A stretch of DNA of 9,754 nucleotides from an uncultured Oscillospiraceae bacterium (GCA_902495835.1 CABUYS010000045.1:1-9754); one strand, 5' to 3'; numbered from the stretch's first letter, positions 1 through 6,907 are shown. Translations and numbers: made by a program. Notes: a model not told the origin generated them from the letters alone.

Positions 1-36
1 GTCAACATATTATTTAAAAAATTATATTTTATATAC

Positions 37-60
37 AAAAAACGCCACACGGCGTTTTTT
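37..60 (-). terminator. Intrinsic terminator of the ABC exporter operon
   Basis: A CGCC/GGCG stem (43-46 with 51-54) around an ACAC loop is flanked by six A on the left and six T on the right. Read on the minus strand it is a GC-rich hairpin followed by a T run, and it starts inside the TAA stop of the second ABC gene, so the 3' untranslated region is minimal. The A/T symmetry means it could also stop transcripts arriving on the plus strand from outside the window. Confidence 0.85.
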
Positions 61-1843
61 AAACTTTATCAAACTGGCTCATATACATGTCAAAATACAT
101 TCCCTTTTTAGCCATGAGCTCGTCGTGAGTCCCGATTTCTGTTATCTTACCTTTTTGCATTACAACTATCATATCGGCGAATTTTATCGTACTCAACCTA
201 TGAGCAATTATAAATGCTGTTCGTTTTTTCAATATATTTTTAAGGGATTTCTGTATTTGCTTTTCGGTAAAGACATCCACAGAAGAAGTCGCTTCATCCA
301 TAATTAAAATCGGAGCATCCTTCACTGCCATTCTGGCTATGCAAAGGAGCTGTCGTTGACCTTCGGAAATATTGGTCATATTTTCTTCGATTAAAGTATC
401 GTACCCCTGAGACAAAGACTCTACAAAATGGTCTGCTCCGATATTTTTAGAAATGGTTTTTACTTCTTCCAAAGAAACATTGTCTCCACCGTAAGCTATG
501 TTTTCGGATATGGTCCCTCCGTAAAGCCACGAATCTTGCGTTACCAATCCAAACATTTTTCTGTACTGTTCAAGAGGAATACTTTTAATGTTTTCTCCGT
601 TTAAAAATATATCACCGTCAAAATCTTCAAAGAATCTCATCAAGATATTTACAAGCGTGGTTTTTCCCGAACCTGTCTCCCCTACAATTGCGACAGTTTG
701 TCCTGATTTTACTTTTAAAGAAAAATCTTTTATTACCAAACTTTTTTCGTCATATCCGAAATTTATATTTTTAAATTCAATATCCGAAAAATTATCAATG
801 TTTTGCAAAACCTCTTGCGAATCAGCTTTACCAGCTTCTTCGGGAGCATCAAGGAATTCGAAAATTCTCTCCGCGGAAGCAAGTATTTGCTGGATTATAC
901 CCGAAATGCTTGCAGCTTGAGCCAAAGGGTCCATAAACTGATTGGAATAAGCAATAAACGCGGTAATATCTCCGATGGTTAAAGCTCTCATAACGACCAT
1001 ATATCCGCCCATAATGCAAGCTACGATATAATTTGATTTAGAAGCTAAATCCATAATGTAAGGCAGCATTCCCGACAAAAACTGCGATTTAAACGATGAA
1101 TTATACATAGACTTATTTATTGTACCGAAATCTTCAGTAAATTTTTCTCTTGCATCAAAAGTGCTTACGACTTCATAACCTGAAAAAGTTTCTTCTATAA
1201 ATCCGTCCATCTGTCCCATGCATTTTTGATACTCAACAAAATATTTTTGAGATTTTTTCAAAATTACAATAACCACAATTCCAACCACAGGTATTATGCC
1301 CATAAATATTAAAGTCATTTTCCAGCTTATTCCTATCATCATCCATATGACTCCAACCGCCATGACAAGAGATGATATCACAGAACTTACCGTTTGAGTA
1401 AATGCGGAACTTAAATTTTCCACGTCGTTCATAATACGCGATAAAACTTCTCCGTAGCTGACGCCGTTAATGTACCCAAACGAAAGCCTTTCCATTTTTT
1501 TGGATATATCATTACGCATCTTATACGTTATCTTTATTGTGATAAGCGAAATAATGTAATTGCTTACACACGACGAAAAAACATACACGGAATAGACAAT
1601 CAAAAGCTGAGCAATAAAATCATAAAGCTTATTAAAATCAATATTATTCGATGACAACAGCGTTATTGAATTTCCTGTTATTTTTGGGCCAAATACGCTT
1701 GCAAGAGATTGGAGAACTGCAAATATAACAACAAAAATAATATAGAGTTTATAAGGCGCAACATAACTTAAAAGCCTTTTTATATATTTATTTGATTTTT
1801 TGGAATCATTTTTCTTAACTTTAATTTCGTTATTTGATTTCAT
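59..1843 (-). CDS. ABC exporter half-transporter, heterodimer subunit with canonical Walker B and switch His
   Basis: This is a 594-residue membrane exporter subunit with the transmembrane domain first (about residues 25-320) and the ATPase domain after it (about 355-590). Visible motifs are Walker A GETGSGKT (388-395), Q-loop Gln436, Walker B ILIMDE with catalytic Glu517, D-loop SSVD and switch His548. The signature is SEGQ (493-496) instead of SGGQ, so the signature is the degenerate part of this subunit. The start was set at the ATG at 1843 because GGAGG lies seven bases upstream and the codon overlaps the previous gene's TGA as ATGA; a longer 612-residue reading would run well into the upstream gene. 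Family knowledge (BmrCD, LmrCD, TM287/288) points to ATP-driven export of drugs, lipids or peptides across the cytoplasmic membrane. The substrate cannot be read from the sequence. Confidence 0.95.
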   Translation of the reverse strand: MKSNNEIKVKKNDSKKSNKYIKRLLSYVAPYKLYIIFVVIFAVLQSLASVFGPKITGNSITLLSSNNIDFNKLYDFIAQLLIVYSVYVFSSCVSNYIISLITIKITYKMRNDISKKMERLSFGYINGVSYGEVLSRIMNDVENLSSAFTQTVSSVISSLVMAVGVIWMMIGISWKMTLIFMGIIPVVGIVVIVILKKSQKYFVEYQKCMGQMDGFIEETFSGYEVVSTFDAREKFTEDFGTINKSMYNSSFKSQFLSGMLPYIMDLASKSNYIVACIMGGYMVVMRALTIGDITAFIAYSNQFMDPLAQAASISGIIQQILASAERIFEFLDAPEEAGKADSQEVLQNIDNFSDIEFKNINFGYDEKSLVIKDFSLKVKSGQTVAIVGETGSGKTTLVNILMRFFEDFDGDIFLNGENIKSIPLEQYRKMFGLVTQDSWLYGGTISENIAYGGDNVSLEEVKTISKNIGADHFVESLSQGYDTLIEENMTNISEGQRQLLCIARMAVKDAPILIMDEATSSVDVFTEKQIQKSLKNILKKRTAFIIAHRLSTIKFADMIVVMQKGKITEIGTHDELMAKKGMYFDMYMSQFDKV

Positions 1844-3639
1844 ACCAAAGCCTCCGTTCCCATTTGCAGCTGTACCATTTCGGAGTAAATATCGCAACTG
1901 CGTTTTAAATCTTCATGCGTTCCCATGCCGACTATTTTGCCTTCACTGAGAACGATTATTTTATCGGAATTTTTTATTGTTCCTATTCTTTGAGAAACCA
2001 AAAATTGAATTGATTTTTTAAGATGTTCGTTTAAAGCTTTCCTTACTGCGTAATCGGTTCTAAAATCCAAACGCGAAAAACTGTCGTCAAAAACATATAC
2101 AGAGGAATCATTAATCAAAGCACGAGCAATAGCAAGTCTTTGACGCTGACCGCCTGAAACATTGCTTCCGTTTTTAACAATCTTGAAATCTAAACCTTTT
2201 TCTTCAACAAAATCCCATATTTGCGAAATTTTTAAAGCTTCAATAATCATTTCGTCGCTTGCATCAACGTTTCTGATTTTCATATTATCCGAAACACTTC
2301 CCGAAAACAGAATTCCGTTTTGCGGGACATAAGAAAAACACTTTGCAATACTTTTTTTATCAATAAGACTTATGTCAATTCCGTTTATAAGTATTTGCCC
2401 TTCGGAAGGTTTGTAAAGCCCCGTTAAGAGCCTTACAAGAGTGGATTTTCCCGAACCTGTTGTTCCTAATATACCAACGTGATTCGATAAATCTACAGAA
2501 AAATTTATATCTTTCAGTACATATTCATTAGCTCCGGGATATTTAAAACTTACATTTTTAAATTCAATACTTTCAACATTTTCAACAATTGTATTATCTG
2601 AATTTTCAGTGCTGTCTTTAGTGTCAAGAACTTCAAGCACTCTTTCAACGGAAACCCACGCCTTAGGAATAGAAGAAATTATCATTGAAAATATCAAAAA
2701 TGCATTTATAACCATAGTTGCGTATTGCAAAAAGGCCATAACGTCACCCACGTTCATTTCGCTTTGGTTTATTTTTTCAGCACCCATCCATATAATGCAC
2801 ACAGTTGTAGTGTTTATAATCGCGGTAAGAACAGGAGTCAGCATAACCATAACGCGGTTTACGAACAATGAAACAGAGGTAAGTTCTTTATTGCAATTTT
2901 TAAATCTGTTGTGTTCAAATTCTCCTTTGCCGAAAATTCGTATGAGTTGTGTTCCGCTGAGCTGTTCTTTTATAATCCTGTTGAATTTATCAATTAAACT
3001 CTGACGAATTTTAATGCGAGGCGTTACTATAAAAAAATAAACAACAACGCAAATGACCGCTCCCGCAGAGCCCCATCCGATTATTCCGCTCATGGAAGCA
3101 CATTTTTTGTACGCCATAATTACTCCTCCGACTATTACGGCAGGAAGAATCACAACCCTTGTCGACATTAAAATCAAATCTTTTACGCTTTCTATATCAT
3201 TTGTGGTGCGGGTTATAAGCGAAGAAACCGAAAATTTATCGAAATCACGGTAAGAAAAATTAATTATCTTGCAAAACATATCACGCCTAAGTCTCAAAGA
3301 CATATCGGACGAAAGCTTGCAAGACAGATAGCCTGTCCACAATCCCAGTGCCAAAATTAAAACCGTAATCCCCATCATTAAAAAACCTTTACCGAGTATG
3401 TACGAGGTTTGGTGGCTTATAATTTCAGCTTCTGAAAGCGAAGATTCAATCAAGGAAACATCTTCAAATCCTTTTTGTTTTATACCAATATCAACTATGT
3501 CAGACATAATTCCGGGTAAAAACAATCCGCATACTTGCTCGGCGGCAGTATTAAACAAAATTAAAAACAGCGTCTTCCAATACCCGGACAAATAATTTGT
3601 CAACTTTTTTAAATTTTTTAATTTATTAATAAAAACCAT
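1840..3639 (-). CDS. ABC exporter half-transporter, heterodimer subunit with degenerate Walker B and switch residue
   Basis: This is a 599-residue partner of the downstream ABC gene. The N-terminal part holds about six membrane segments (residues ~22-325), followed by an ATPase domain. Walker A is GTTGSGKS (392-399), the Q-loop is Gln440, and the signature is canonical SGGQ (495-498). Walker B ends in Asp-Asp (518-519), so the catalytic Glu is Asp, the D-loop is SRLD, and the switch His is Gln550 (VSQR). This Asp/Gln pattern is known from the non-hydrolytic site of heterodimeric exporters and complements the SEGQ signature of the other subunit. The start is uncertain: GGGGG directly touches the ATG at 3639. 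An ATT nine bases downstream of that purine run (3630) would give better spacing and a start reading MNKLKNLKKL. It is the first gene of a two-gene operon with its own promoter. Confidence 0.93.
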   Translation of the reverse strand: MVFINKLKNLKKLTNYLSGYWKTLFLILFNTAAEQVCGLFLPGIMSDIVDIGIKQKGFEDVSLIESSLSEAEIISHQTSYILGKGFLMMGITVLILALGLWTGYLSCKLSSDMSLRLRRDMFCKIINFSYRDFDKFSVSSLITRTTNDIESVKDLILMSTRVVILPAVIVGGVIMAYKKCASMSGIIGWGSAGAVICVVVYFFIVTPRIKIRQSLIDKFNRIIKEQLSGTQLIRIFGKGEFEHNRFKNCNKELTSVSLFVNRVMVMLTPVLTAIINTTTVCIIWMGAEKINQSEMNVGDVMAFLQYATMVINAFLIFSMIISSIPKAWVSVERVLEVLDTKDSTENSDNTIVENVESIEFKNVSFKYPGANEYVLKDINFSVDLSNHVGILGTTGSGKSTLVRLLTGLYKPSEGQILINGIDISLIDKKSIAKCFSYVPQNGILFSGSVSDNMKIRNVDASDEMIIEALKISQIWDFVEEKGLDFKIVKNGSNVSGGQRQRLAIARALINDSSVYVFDDSFSRLDFRTDYAVRKALNEHLKKSIQFLVSQRIGTIKNSDKIIVLSEGKIVGMGTHEDLKRSCDIYSEMVQLQMGTEALV

Positions 3640-3645
3640 CCCCCT
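3640..3645 (-). promoter_or_regulatory. Shine-Dalgarno sequence abutting the ABC start codon
   Basis: On the minus strand AGGGGG is followed immediately by ATG with no spacer. This is the only purine-rich site near the start, and normal spacing is 5-9 bases. Either the true start is downstream (ATT at 3630) or initiation at the ATG is weak. Confidence 0.5.
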
Positions 3646-3668
3646 AATATTTTTTTGTTAAAATATTA
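3645..3668. repeat. Inverted repeat overlapping the ABC promoter -10
   Basis: TAATATTTT (3645-3653) and AAAATATTA (3660-3668) are perfect 9-base arms around a 6-base spacer. The right arm overlaps the -10 and the left arm reaches to the ribosome binding site. It is placed like a repressor site, but it is pure A/T, so chance is a real alternative. Confidence 0.4.
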
Positions 3669-3693
3669 TACCAAATAATAATTATTTATCCAA
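3665..3693 (-). promoter_or_regulatory. Sigma-A-type promoter of the ABC exporter operon
   Basis: Reading the minus strand, the -35 is TTGGAT (3693-3688), the spacer is 17 bases, and the -10 is a perfect TATAAT (3670-3665). Transcription should start near 3658, about 20 bases before the gene. The spacer and the region just after the -10 both contain inverted repeats that could be operators. Confidence 0.75.
3673..3687. repeat. 15-bp palindrome filling the ABC promoter spacer
   Basis: AAATAAT and ATTATTT are perfect 7-base arms around one central A, lying exactly between the -35 and -10 hexamers. Repressors of drug exporters (MarR, PadR and TetR types) often bind such positions. The all-A/T composition keeps confidence low. 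Confidence 0.35.
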
Positions 3694-3748
3694 ATCAAAC
3701 AGGGGATTATTTAAGCTCAAGAATATCGTTTTATAAAACTAAAAAAAC

Positions 3749-4042
3749 TCAGCAAAAATTATTATCGTGTTTTTCCAATTGGGAAGAACTTGCTTTTTTC
3801 ATGGCGTATTTATTTTTCGTCGCGTATCCTCCTCTTATATGCCTTTGAGCTTTGTTTATTTTAAGTATGTTTTTTACTTCTTTGTAAAGAGTTGTGTTTA
3901 TGTTTTTCAAACGTTCGGAAACGTCCTTATGTACTGTACTTTTGCTTATTCCGAATTTTTTCGCGGCACTTCTTACCGTTGCTTTGTTTTCAACTATATA
4001 TTCTCCGAGTTTTACGGCTCTGTACTCAAGTATTTCTTTCAC
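3749..4042 (-). CDS. spoIIID: Sporulation transcriptional regulator SpoIIID
   Basis: This is a 97-residue DNA-binding protein. In Bacillus subtilis SpoIIID acts in the mother cell with sigma-E, switching some sigma-E genes off and activating others including the sigma-K gene. Family hallmarks visible here are the N-terminal KLGEYIVENKATVR stretch, a helix-turn-helix at about residues 22-41 (AAKKFGISKSTVHKDV) and the basic RHIRGGYAT element (67-75). The C-terminal tail (about 80-97) is polar and not recognisable. The start is placed at the GTG at 4042: GGGAG at 4051-4055 lies eight bases upstream, and this start gives 13 residues up to KLG, matching my memory of the B. subtilis protein. The earlier in-frame GTG at 4051 overlaps that ribosome binding site. 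No terminator is visible before the ABC promoter, so some read-through into the exporter is possible. No spoIIQ or mreB neighbour is present in the window. Confidence 0.93.
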   Translation of the reverse strand: MKEILEYRAVKLGEYIVENKATVRSAAKKFGISKSTVHKDVSERLKNINTTLYKEVKNILKINKAQRHIRGGYATKNKYAMKKASSSQLEKHDNNFC

Positions 4043-4050
4043 ATAATACA

Positions 4051-4055
4051 CTCCC
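4051..4055 (-). promoter_or_regulatory. Ribosome binding site that sets the spoIIID start
   Basis: GGGAG on the minus strand lies eight bases before the GTG at 4042. It overlaps the more upstream in-frame GTG (4051), which is therefore an unlikely initiator. Confidence 0.7.
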
Positions 4056-4176
4056 GAAACATATTTTCTTTTAAGAATTTATATGTGAAAATTTCCGTTT
4101 GTATGAAAGATAACACCAAATATTTAAAAATGATTTTTATACTTGAGTCAAAAATAACAACTTTGAAATTTACCGC

Positions 4177-4227
4177 TAAACAAAAAGCAACCGCAATTAC
4201 AGAAATTTGTAAATAGCAGTTGCCTTT
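4177..4227 (-). terminator. Intrinsic terminator of the coiled-coil gene
   Basis: On the minus strand a hairpin (arms 4227-4216 and 4194-4183) has GCAAC/GTTGC and GC/GC pairing with two mismatches and a 21-base loop. It is followed by TTTTTGTTT (4185-4177). It lies about 60 bases beyond the stop of the 5729-4287 gene. The rest of the gap between this gene and spoIIID (4043-4286) is AT-rich, and I see no gene in it. Confidence 0.7.
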
Positions 4228-4286
4228 GCTCTATAAAATATTTATTAAAATTTTTATTGACCGAATTTTATAATACTATCTCATCT

Positions 4287-5729
4287 TTATGATTCTACTG
4301 GCTTTATCTTTGTAAGCTTGCCTTTATATCGAAAAATTTTTTCAAATTCATTTTCTGCTTCCTTTCGTTCTGCATTGTATCCTTCTCCTTTTTCTTTGTA
4401 TTCCTCTTCAAGAAAAGTAACGAAACACTTCGACACTCCCAACACTTGAATTAATGAAATTTTACTGCCATAACCATCTCTGTACTCTGATGCTTTATTA
4501 AATGAATTTATATCATCATCCCTTATTACTCTATTTTTTAACTCACCCAATGCTGCTAAAATCACACTGCAACATCCTACTATACTTGTAGTTACCTTCA
4601 TACACTCCACTATTCTATTATAGTAATCTTTATAAACTTTTTGATATAGCGAAATTGTTTTATCCCACTTTTCAATACTATCCATCATCTTTTTATCTTC
4701 TTCTTCAGATTTTCTTAATTTATTATAATTTTCTATCAATTTTTTTCTAACATTACAGGAACTTTCGAGTTCTTTTTCAATTTCTTTAATTTCCTTAGCA
4801 CAACAATCGTATTTCCCTTTTAGTTCCTTCAACCTATCAAAACCATCAACATTAAAATCTAATTTTGCTTCAGAAATCATTCTATTTTTCCCGTATATTA
4901 AATTATGCTCTACTGAATGGTATTTTTTTAACCAGTTGATGAACGCACCGTTTTTATTGCCAATACCATATTTTTGAAAAAATTCACACTTTTCCTTAAC
5001 TTCTTTATCTCCTTTACTCTTTCCAAAAAAACTAAATTTCCATTTATACATTCCTTTGAGAAATTGATCAAATATTTTAGCTCTCTTTACTACATTTTTA
5101 CGTTTATTACCCGGATATTTTTCTATCAAATAATCGCCAAAACCATTCTTTGCTCTTTCTAACTCGTTATTAAATTCTTCAATAAATTTTTTCCTATGTT
5201 GAATTTTGAATCTTTCTAATTCAGTATTCCATTCTCTTTCTATATCAGCTATTTCTGATTTTTTAAGCTCAAGTTTTCTATTCAATTCTTTAATTTTTTC
5301 AGTATTTTCTTTTAGTGCGCGATACCCATCAGTGGAATTTTTTATTTCGATTTTTGTGCTGTCTATTTTTAATTTCATGCTTTCAATCATTTCACAAAAT
5401 CCATAAAATGATTCTTCAGATTCTTTTCTATATTTTTCCATTTTATTTGATTTTTTTGCCAATTCTATAATATTTTTATGTTCTTCCTTATAAATATTCT
5501 TAAATTTATTATAATAAGACAAAATCTTCCTACCAGGGTCATCCAAAGCAGTTTTAAACCATAACAAATATCTGACATCATCCAACATTAACCATATATC
5601 TTTAAGATTTTTTTCCAGATTTTTGGGAGTAAAATCTTCTTTTCTTGGAGAAATATTTGTAACTGATGTACCACCTAATAAACTTTTACCTTTAGTTATT
5701 AAAGAAATAATATATTCGACAAATCCCAT
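4287..5729 (-). CDS. Unrecognised coiled-coil protein, 480 residues
   Basis: I do not recognise a family. The protein is Lys/Glu-rich and mostly helical by composition. Heptad-like stretches at about residues 135-195 and 295-360 flank a central basic, aromatic-rich region (about 200-280, with KWKFSFFGK at 229-237). A short hydrophobic stretch at about 379-395 (TTSIVGCCSVILAALGE) might be a buried helix or weak membrane anchor. The N-terminus (MGFVEYIISLI) is amphipathic or hydrophobic but is not a standard signal peptide. There is no Walker A motif, so it is not an SMC or Rad50-type ATPase. The start is well set, with AGGTGGTG five bases upstream of the ATG. It has its own promoter and terminator, and it looks more AT-rich than its neighbours, which suggests a lineage-specific or acquired gene. 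It could be a structural or scaffold protein or a phage-derived remnant; neither can be shown. Confidence 0.85.
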   Translation of the reverse strand: MGFVEYIISLITKGKSLLGGTSVTNISPRKEDFTPKNLEKNLKDIWLMLDDVRYLLWFKTALDDPGRKILSYYNKFKNIYKEEHKNIIELAKKSNKMEKYRKESEESFYGFCEMIESMKLKIDSTKIEIKNSTDGYRALKENTEKIKELNRKLELKKSEIADIEREWNTELERFKIQHRKKFIEEFNNELERAKNGFGDYLIEKYPGNKRKNVVKRAKIFDQFLKGMYKWKFSFFGKSKGDKEVKEKCEFFQKYGIGNKNGAFINWLKKYHSVEHNLIYGKNRMISEAKLDFNVDGFDRLKELKGKYDCCAKEIKEIEKELESSCNVRKKLIENYNKLRKSEEEDKKMMDSIEKWDKTISLYQKVYKDYYNRIVECMKVTTSIVGCCSVILAALGELKNRVIRDDDINSFNKASEYRDGYGSKISLIQVLGVSKCFVTFLEEEYKEKGEGYNAERKEAENEFEKIFRYKGKLTKIKPVES

Positions 5730-5760
5730 AATTACACCACCTATTCAAGCTTTTTATTCA

Positions 5761-5786
5761 AATTATATATATACATATATATAATT
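5761..5786. repeat. 26-bp AT palindrome within the coiled-coil gene promoter
   Basis: Two perfect 12-base arms (5761-5772 and 5775-5786) are separated by AC. The repeat covers the whole -10 and spacer and touches the -35 of the minus-strand promoter. It could be an operator or an easily melted segment. Alternating AT is low-complexity, so function is unproven. Confidence 0.5.
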
Positions 5787-5791
5787 GTCAA
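5762..5791 (-). promoter_or_regulatory. Sigma-A-type promoter of the coiled-coil gene
   Basis: On the minus strand a perfect TTGACA (5791-5786) and a perfect TATAAT (5767-5762) are separated by 18 bases. The predicted start is near 5755, about 25 bases before the ATG. The near-consensus elements suggest strong vegetative transcription unless repressed. Confidence 0.8.
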
Positions 5792-5826
5792 TAATAAAAT
5801 TGAAAATGCATAAAATTAAATATCTC

Positions 5827-5855
5827 TTGACTTGTTTTGAAAAACATGGTACAAT
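5827..5855 (+). promoter_or_regulatory. Extended -10 sigma-A promoter of rpmG-secE-nusG-rplKA
   Basis: TTGACT (5827-5832), a 17-base spacer and TACAAT (5850-5855), with TGG directly before the -10 (TGN extension). Transcription should begin near 5861. It is divergent from the coiled-coil gene promoter, with 35 bases between the two -35 boxes. Confidence 0.85.
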
Positions 5856-5862
5856 TTTGTTA

Positions 5863-5901
5863 CCTCTAAAAAAGGGGCTTATTTTTTGTACCCTTCAGAG
5901 G
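5863..5901 (+). promoter_or_regulatory. Foldable 5' leader upstream of rpmG
   Basis: The predicted transcript starts almost directly with a nested hairpin: CCTCT (5863-5867) pairs with AGAGG (5897-5901), and AAGGG (5872-5876) pairs with CCCTT (5891-5895). A competing small hairpin CCCT-TCAG-AGGG (5891-5902) uses the same bases, and so does a weak CCTC/GGGG hairpin followed by a T-rich run. The alternatives are mutually exclusive, as in a switching leader, but no known leader family is recognised. Confidence 0.35.
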
Positions 5902-5938
5902 GAGGCTAAATTATTCCGAAATACCGGGAGGTGCCGTA

Positions 5939-6088
5939 ATGAGAGTAAAAGTAACGATGGCATGCACTGAGTGCAAACAGCGAAACTACGAAACGACAAA
6001 AAACAAAAAACACAATCCCGACAGGATTGAAATGAACAAACACTGCCGTTTCTGTAGAAAACATACTCTGCACAAAGAAACAAAGTAA
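5939..6088 (+). CDS. rpmG: 50S ribosomal protein L33, zinc-ribbon form
   Basis: This 49-residue protein of the large ribosomal subunit sits near the E site. It begins MRVKVTMACTECKQRNY and carries two Cys pairs, CTEC (9-12) and CRFC (36-39), the Zn-binding C+ form. Length is normal for the family. GGGAGGTG (5926-5933) lies five bases before the ATG; an additional GGGAGG at 5900-5905 has no credible start codon of its own. It is the first gene of the operon, 23 bases before secE. The tRNA-Trp gene sometimes found between rpmG and secE in Firmicutes is absent. Confidence 0.97.
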   Translation: MRVKVTMACTECKQRNYETTKNKKHNPDRIEMNKHCRFCRKHTLHKETK

Positions 6089-6111
6089 CGCTAAAAACAG
6101 GAGGCAAAACA

Positions 6112-6333
6112 ATGGGTGAAAAAAAAGAAAACGTATTCGCAAAAATTAAAAATTTTTTTGTAGACTGCAAAATAGAACTTAAAAAAATTGTTTGGCCAAC
6201 TCAAAGAACAGTTTTGAAAAACACCGGCATAGTCTTAATGATGATATTTATTATGGGTGTTTTCGTTGCGCTTCTTGATGCAGGGCTTTTACAGCTTTTT
6301 GGCTTGGTAATGTCTGTATCCAATACAAAATAA
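6112..6333 (+). CDS. secE: Preprotein translocase subunit SecE
   Basis: This 73-residue single-span subunit of the SecYEG channel clamps the two halves of SecY. The sequence shows the short form typical of Gram-positive bacteria: an amphipathic cytoplasmic helix with the conserved ELKKIVWPT motif (residues 22-30), then one membrane helix (about 37-66). AGGAGG lies seven bases before the ATG. It is followed 20 bases later by nusG, the conserved bacterial order. Confidence 0.97.
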   Translation: MGEKKENVFAKIKNFFVDCKIELKKIVWPTQRTVLKNTGIVLMMIFIMGVFVALLDAGLLQLFGLVMSVSNTK

Positions 6334-6353
6334 AGTCCGGAGGGAATTGAATA

Positions 6354-6875
6354 ATGTCAGAAGAAGCCAAATGGTATGTTGTACATACTTATTCCGGCTA
6401 CGAAAACAAGGTTGCTTCCAACCTGGAAAAAACCATAGAAAACCGCGGTATAAGAGATTTAATCCAAGAAGTAAAAGTACCGACGGAAACGGTAACTGAA
6501 ATAAAGGATAATAAAGAACGCGAAGTTGAAAGAAAAATTTTTCCGGGGTATGTTCTTGTTAAAATGATTCTAACCGACACATCTTGGTACATTGTGCGAA
6601 ATATACGCGGTTGCACCGGATTTGTGGGTTCGTCGACAAAACCTATTCCTCTGACCCCTGAAGAAGTCAAAAAGCTGGGCGTCGAAATAAAATCGGTAAA
6701 ACTTTCTTACAAAGTAGGCGAATCCGTAAGAATAATAGACGGTCCGCTTTCAAACATGGTAGGAACAGTCACTAAAATAGACGCCGAAAATAAAGTCGCT
6801 CAAATAACTGTTTCCATGTTCGGAAGAGAAACTCCGACTGAACTTGGACTTGCTCAAATTGAGCCCATAATGTAA
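6354..6875 (+). CDS. nusG: Transcription elongation/antitermination factor NusG
   Basis: This 173-residue factor binds RNA polymerase and links it to ribosomes and pausing signals. The NGN domain covers about residues 5-105 (KWYVVHTYSGYENKV near the start, FPGYVLVKM at 63-71, IRGCTGFVG at 84-92). The KOW domain covers about 120-170 (VRIIDGPLSNMVGTV). Length is usual, with no insert domain. GGAGGG lies nine bases before the ATG. No terminator follows, so transcription should run on into rplK. Confidence 0.97.
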   Translation: MSEEAKWYVVHTYSGYENKVASNLEKTIENRGIRDLIQEVKVPTETVTEIKDNKEREVERKIFPGYVLVKMILTDTSWYIVRNIRGCTGFVGSSTKPIPLTPEEVKKLGVEIKSVKLSYKVGESVRIIDGPLSNMVGTVTKIDAENKVAQITVSMFGRETPTELGLAQIEPIM

Positions 6876-6907
6876 AAAATATCTGATTAAAAGTTAAAAA
6901 ATCAATT

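Noticed and set aside
1844..1897. 18-residue N-terminal extension of the second ABC gene
   Set aside because: It lies wholly within the end of the upstream gene; the ATG at 1843 has GGAGG seven bases before it and the typical ATGA overlap.
4056..4100. Possible sigma-E promoter before spoIIID
   Set aside because: CATATAA and an AATATG-like box can be picked on the minus strand, but the match to sigma-E -35 and -10 consensus is too loose to support in AT-rich DNA.
3767..4216. 149-codon plus-strand open frame opposite spoIIID
   Set aside because: It is antisense to a clear SpoIIID gene, rich in Phe/Tyr/Cys as expected from the reverse of Lys/Glu codons, and has no good ribosome binding site.
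5913..5939. Eight-codon ATT-started leader peptide before rpmG, its TAA overlapping the rpmG ATG
   Set aside because: It has an SD-like GGGAGG upstream and a TAATG overlap, but an ATT start on so short a frame is not credible without conservation.
5895..6170. Minus-strand open frames of 78-91 codons across rpmG
   Set aside because: They are the shadow of the rpmG and secE coding strand; rpmG's two Cys pairs make the plus strand certain.
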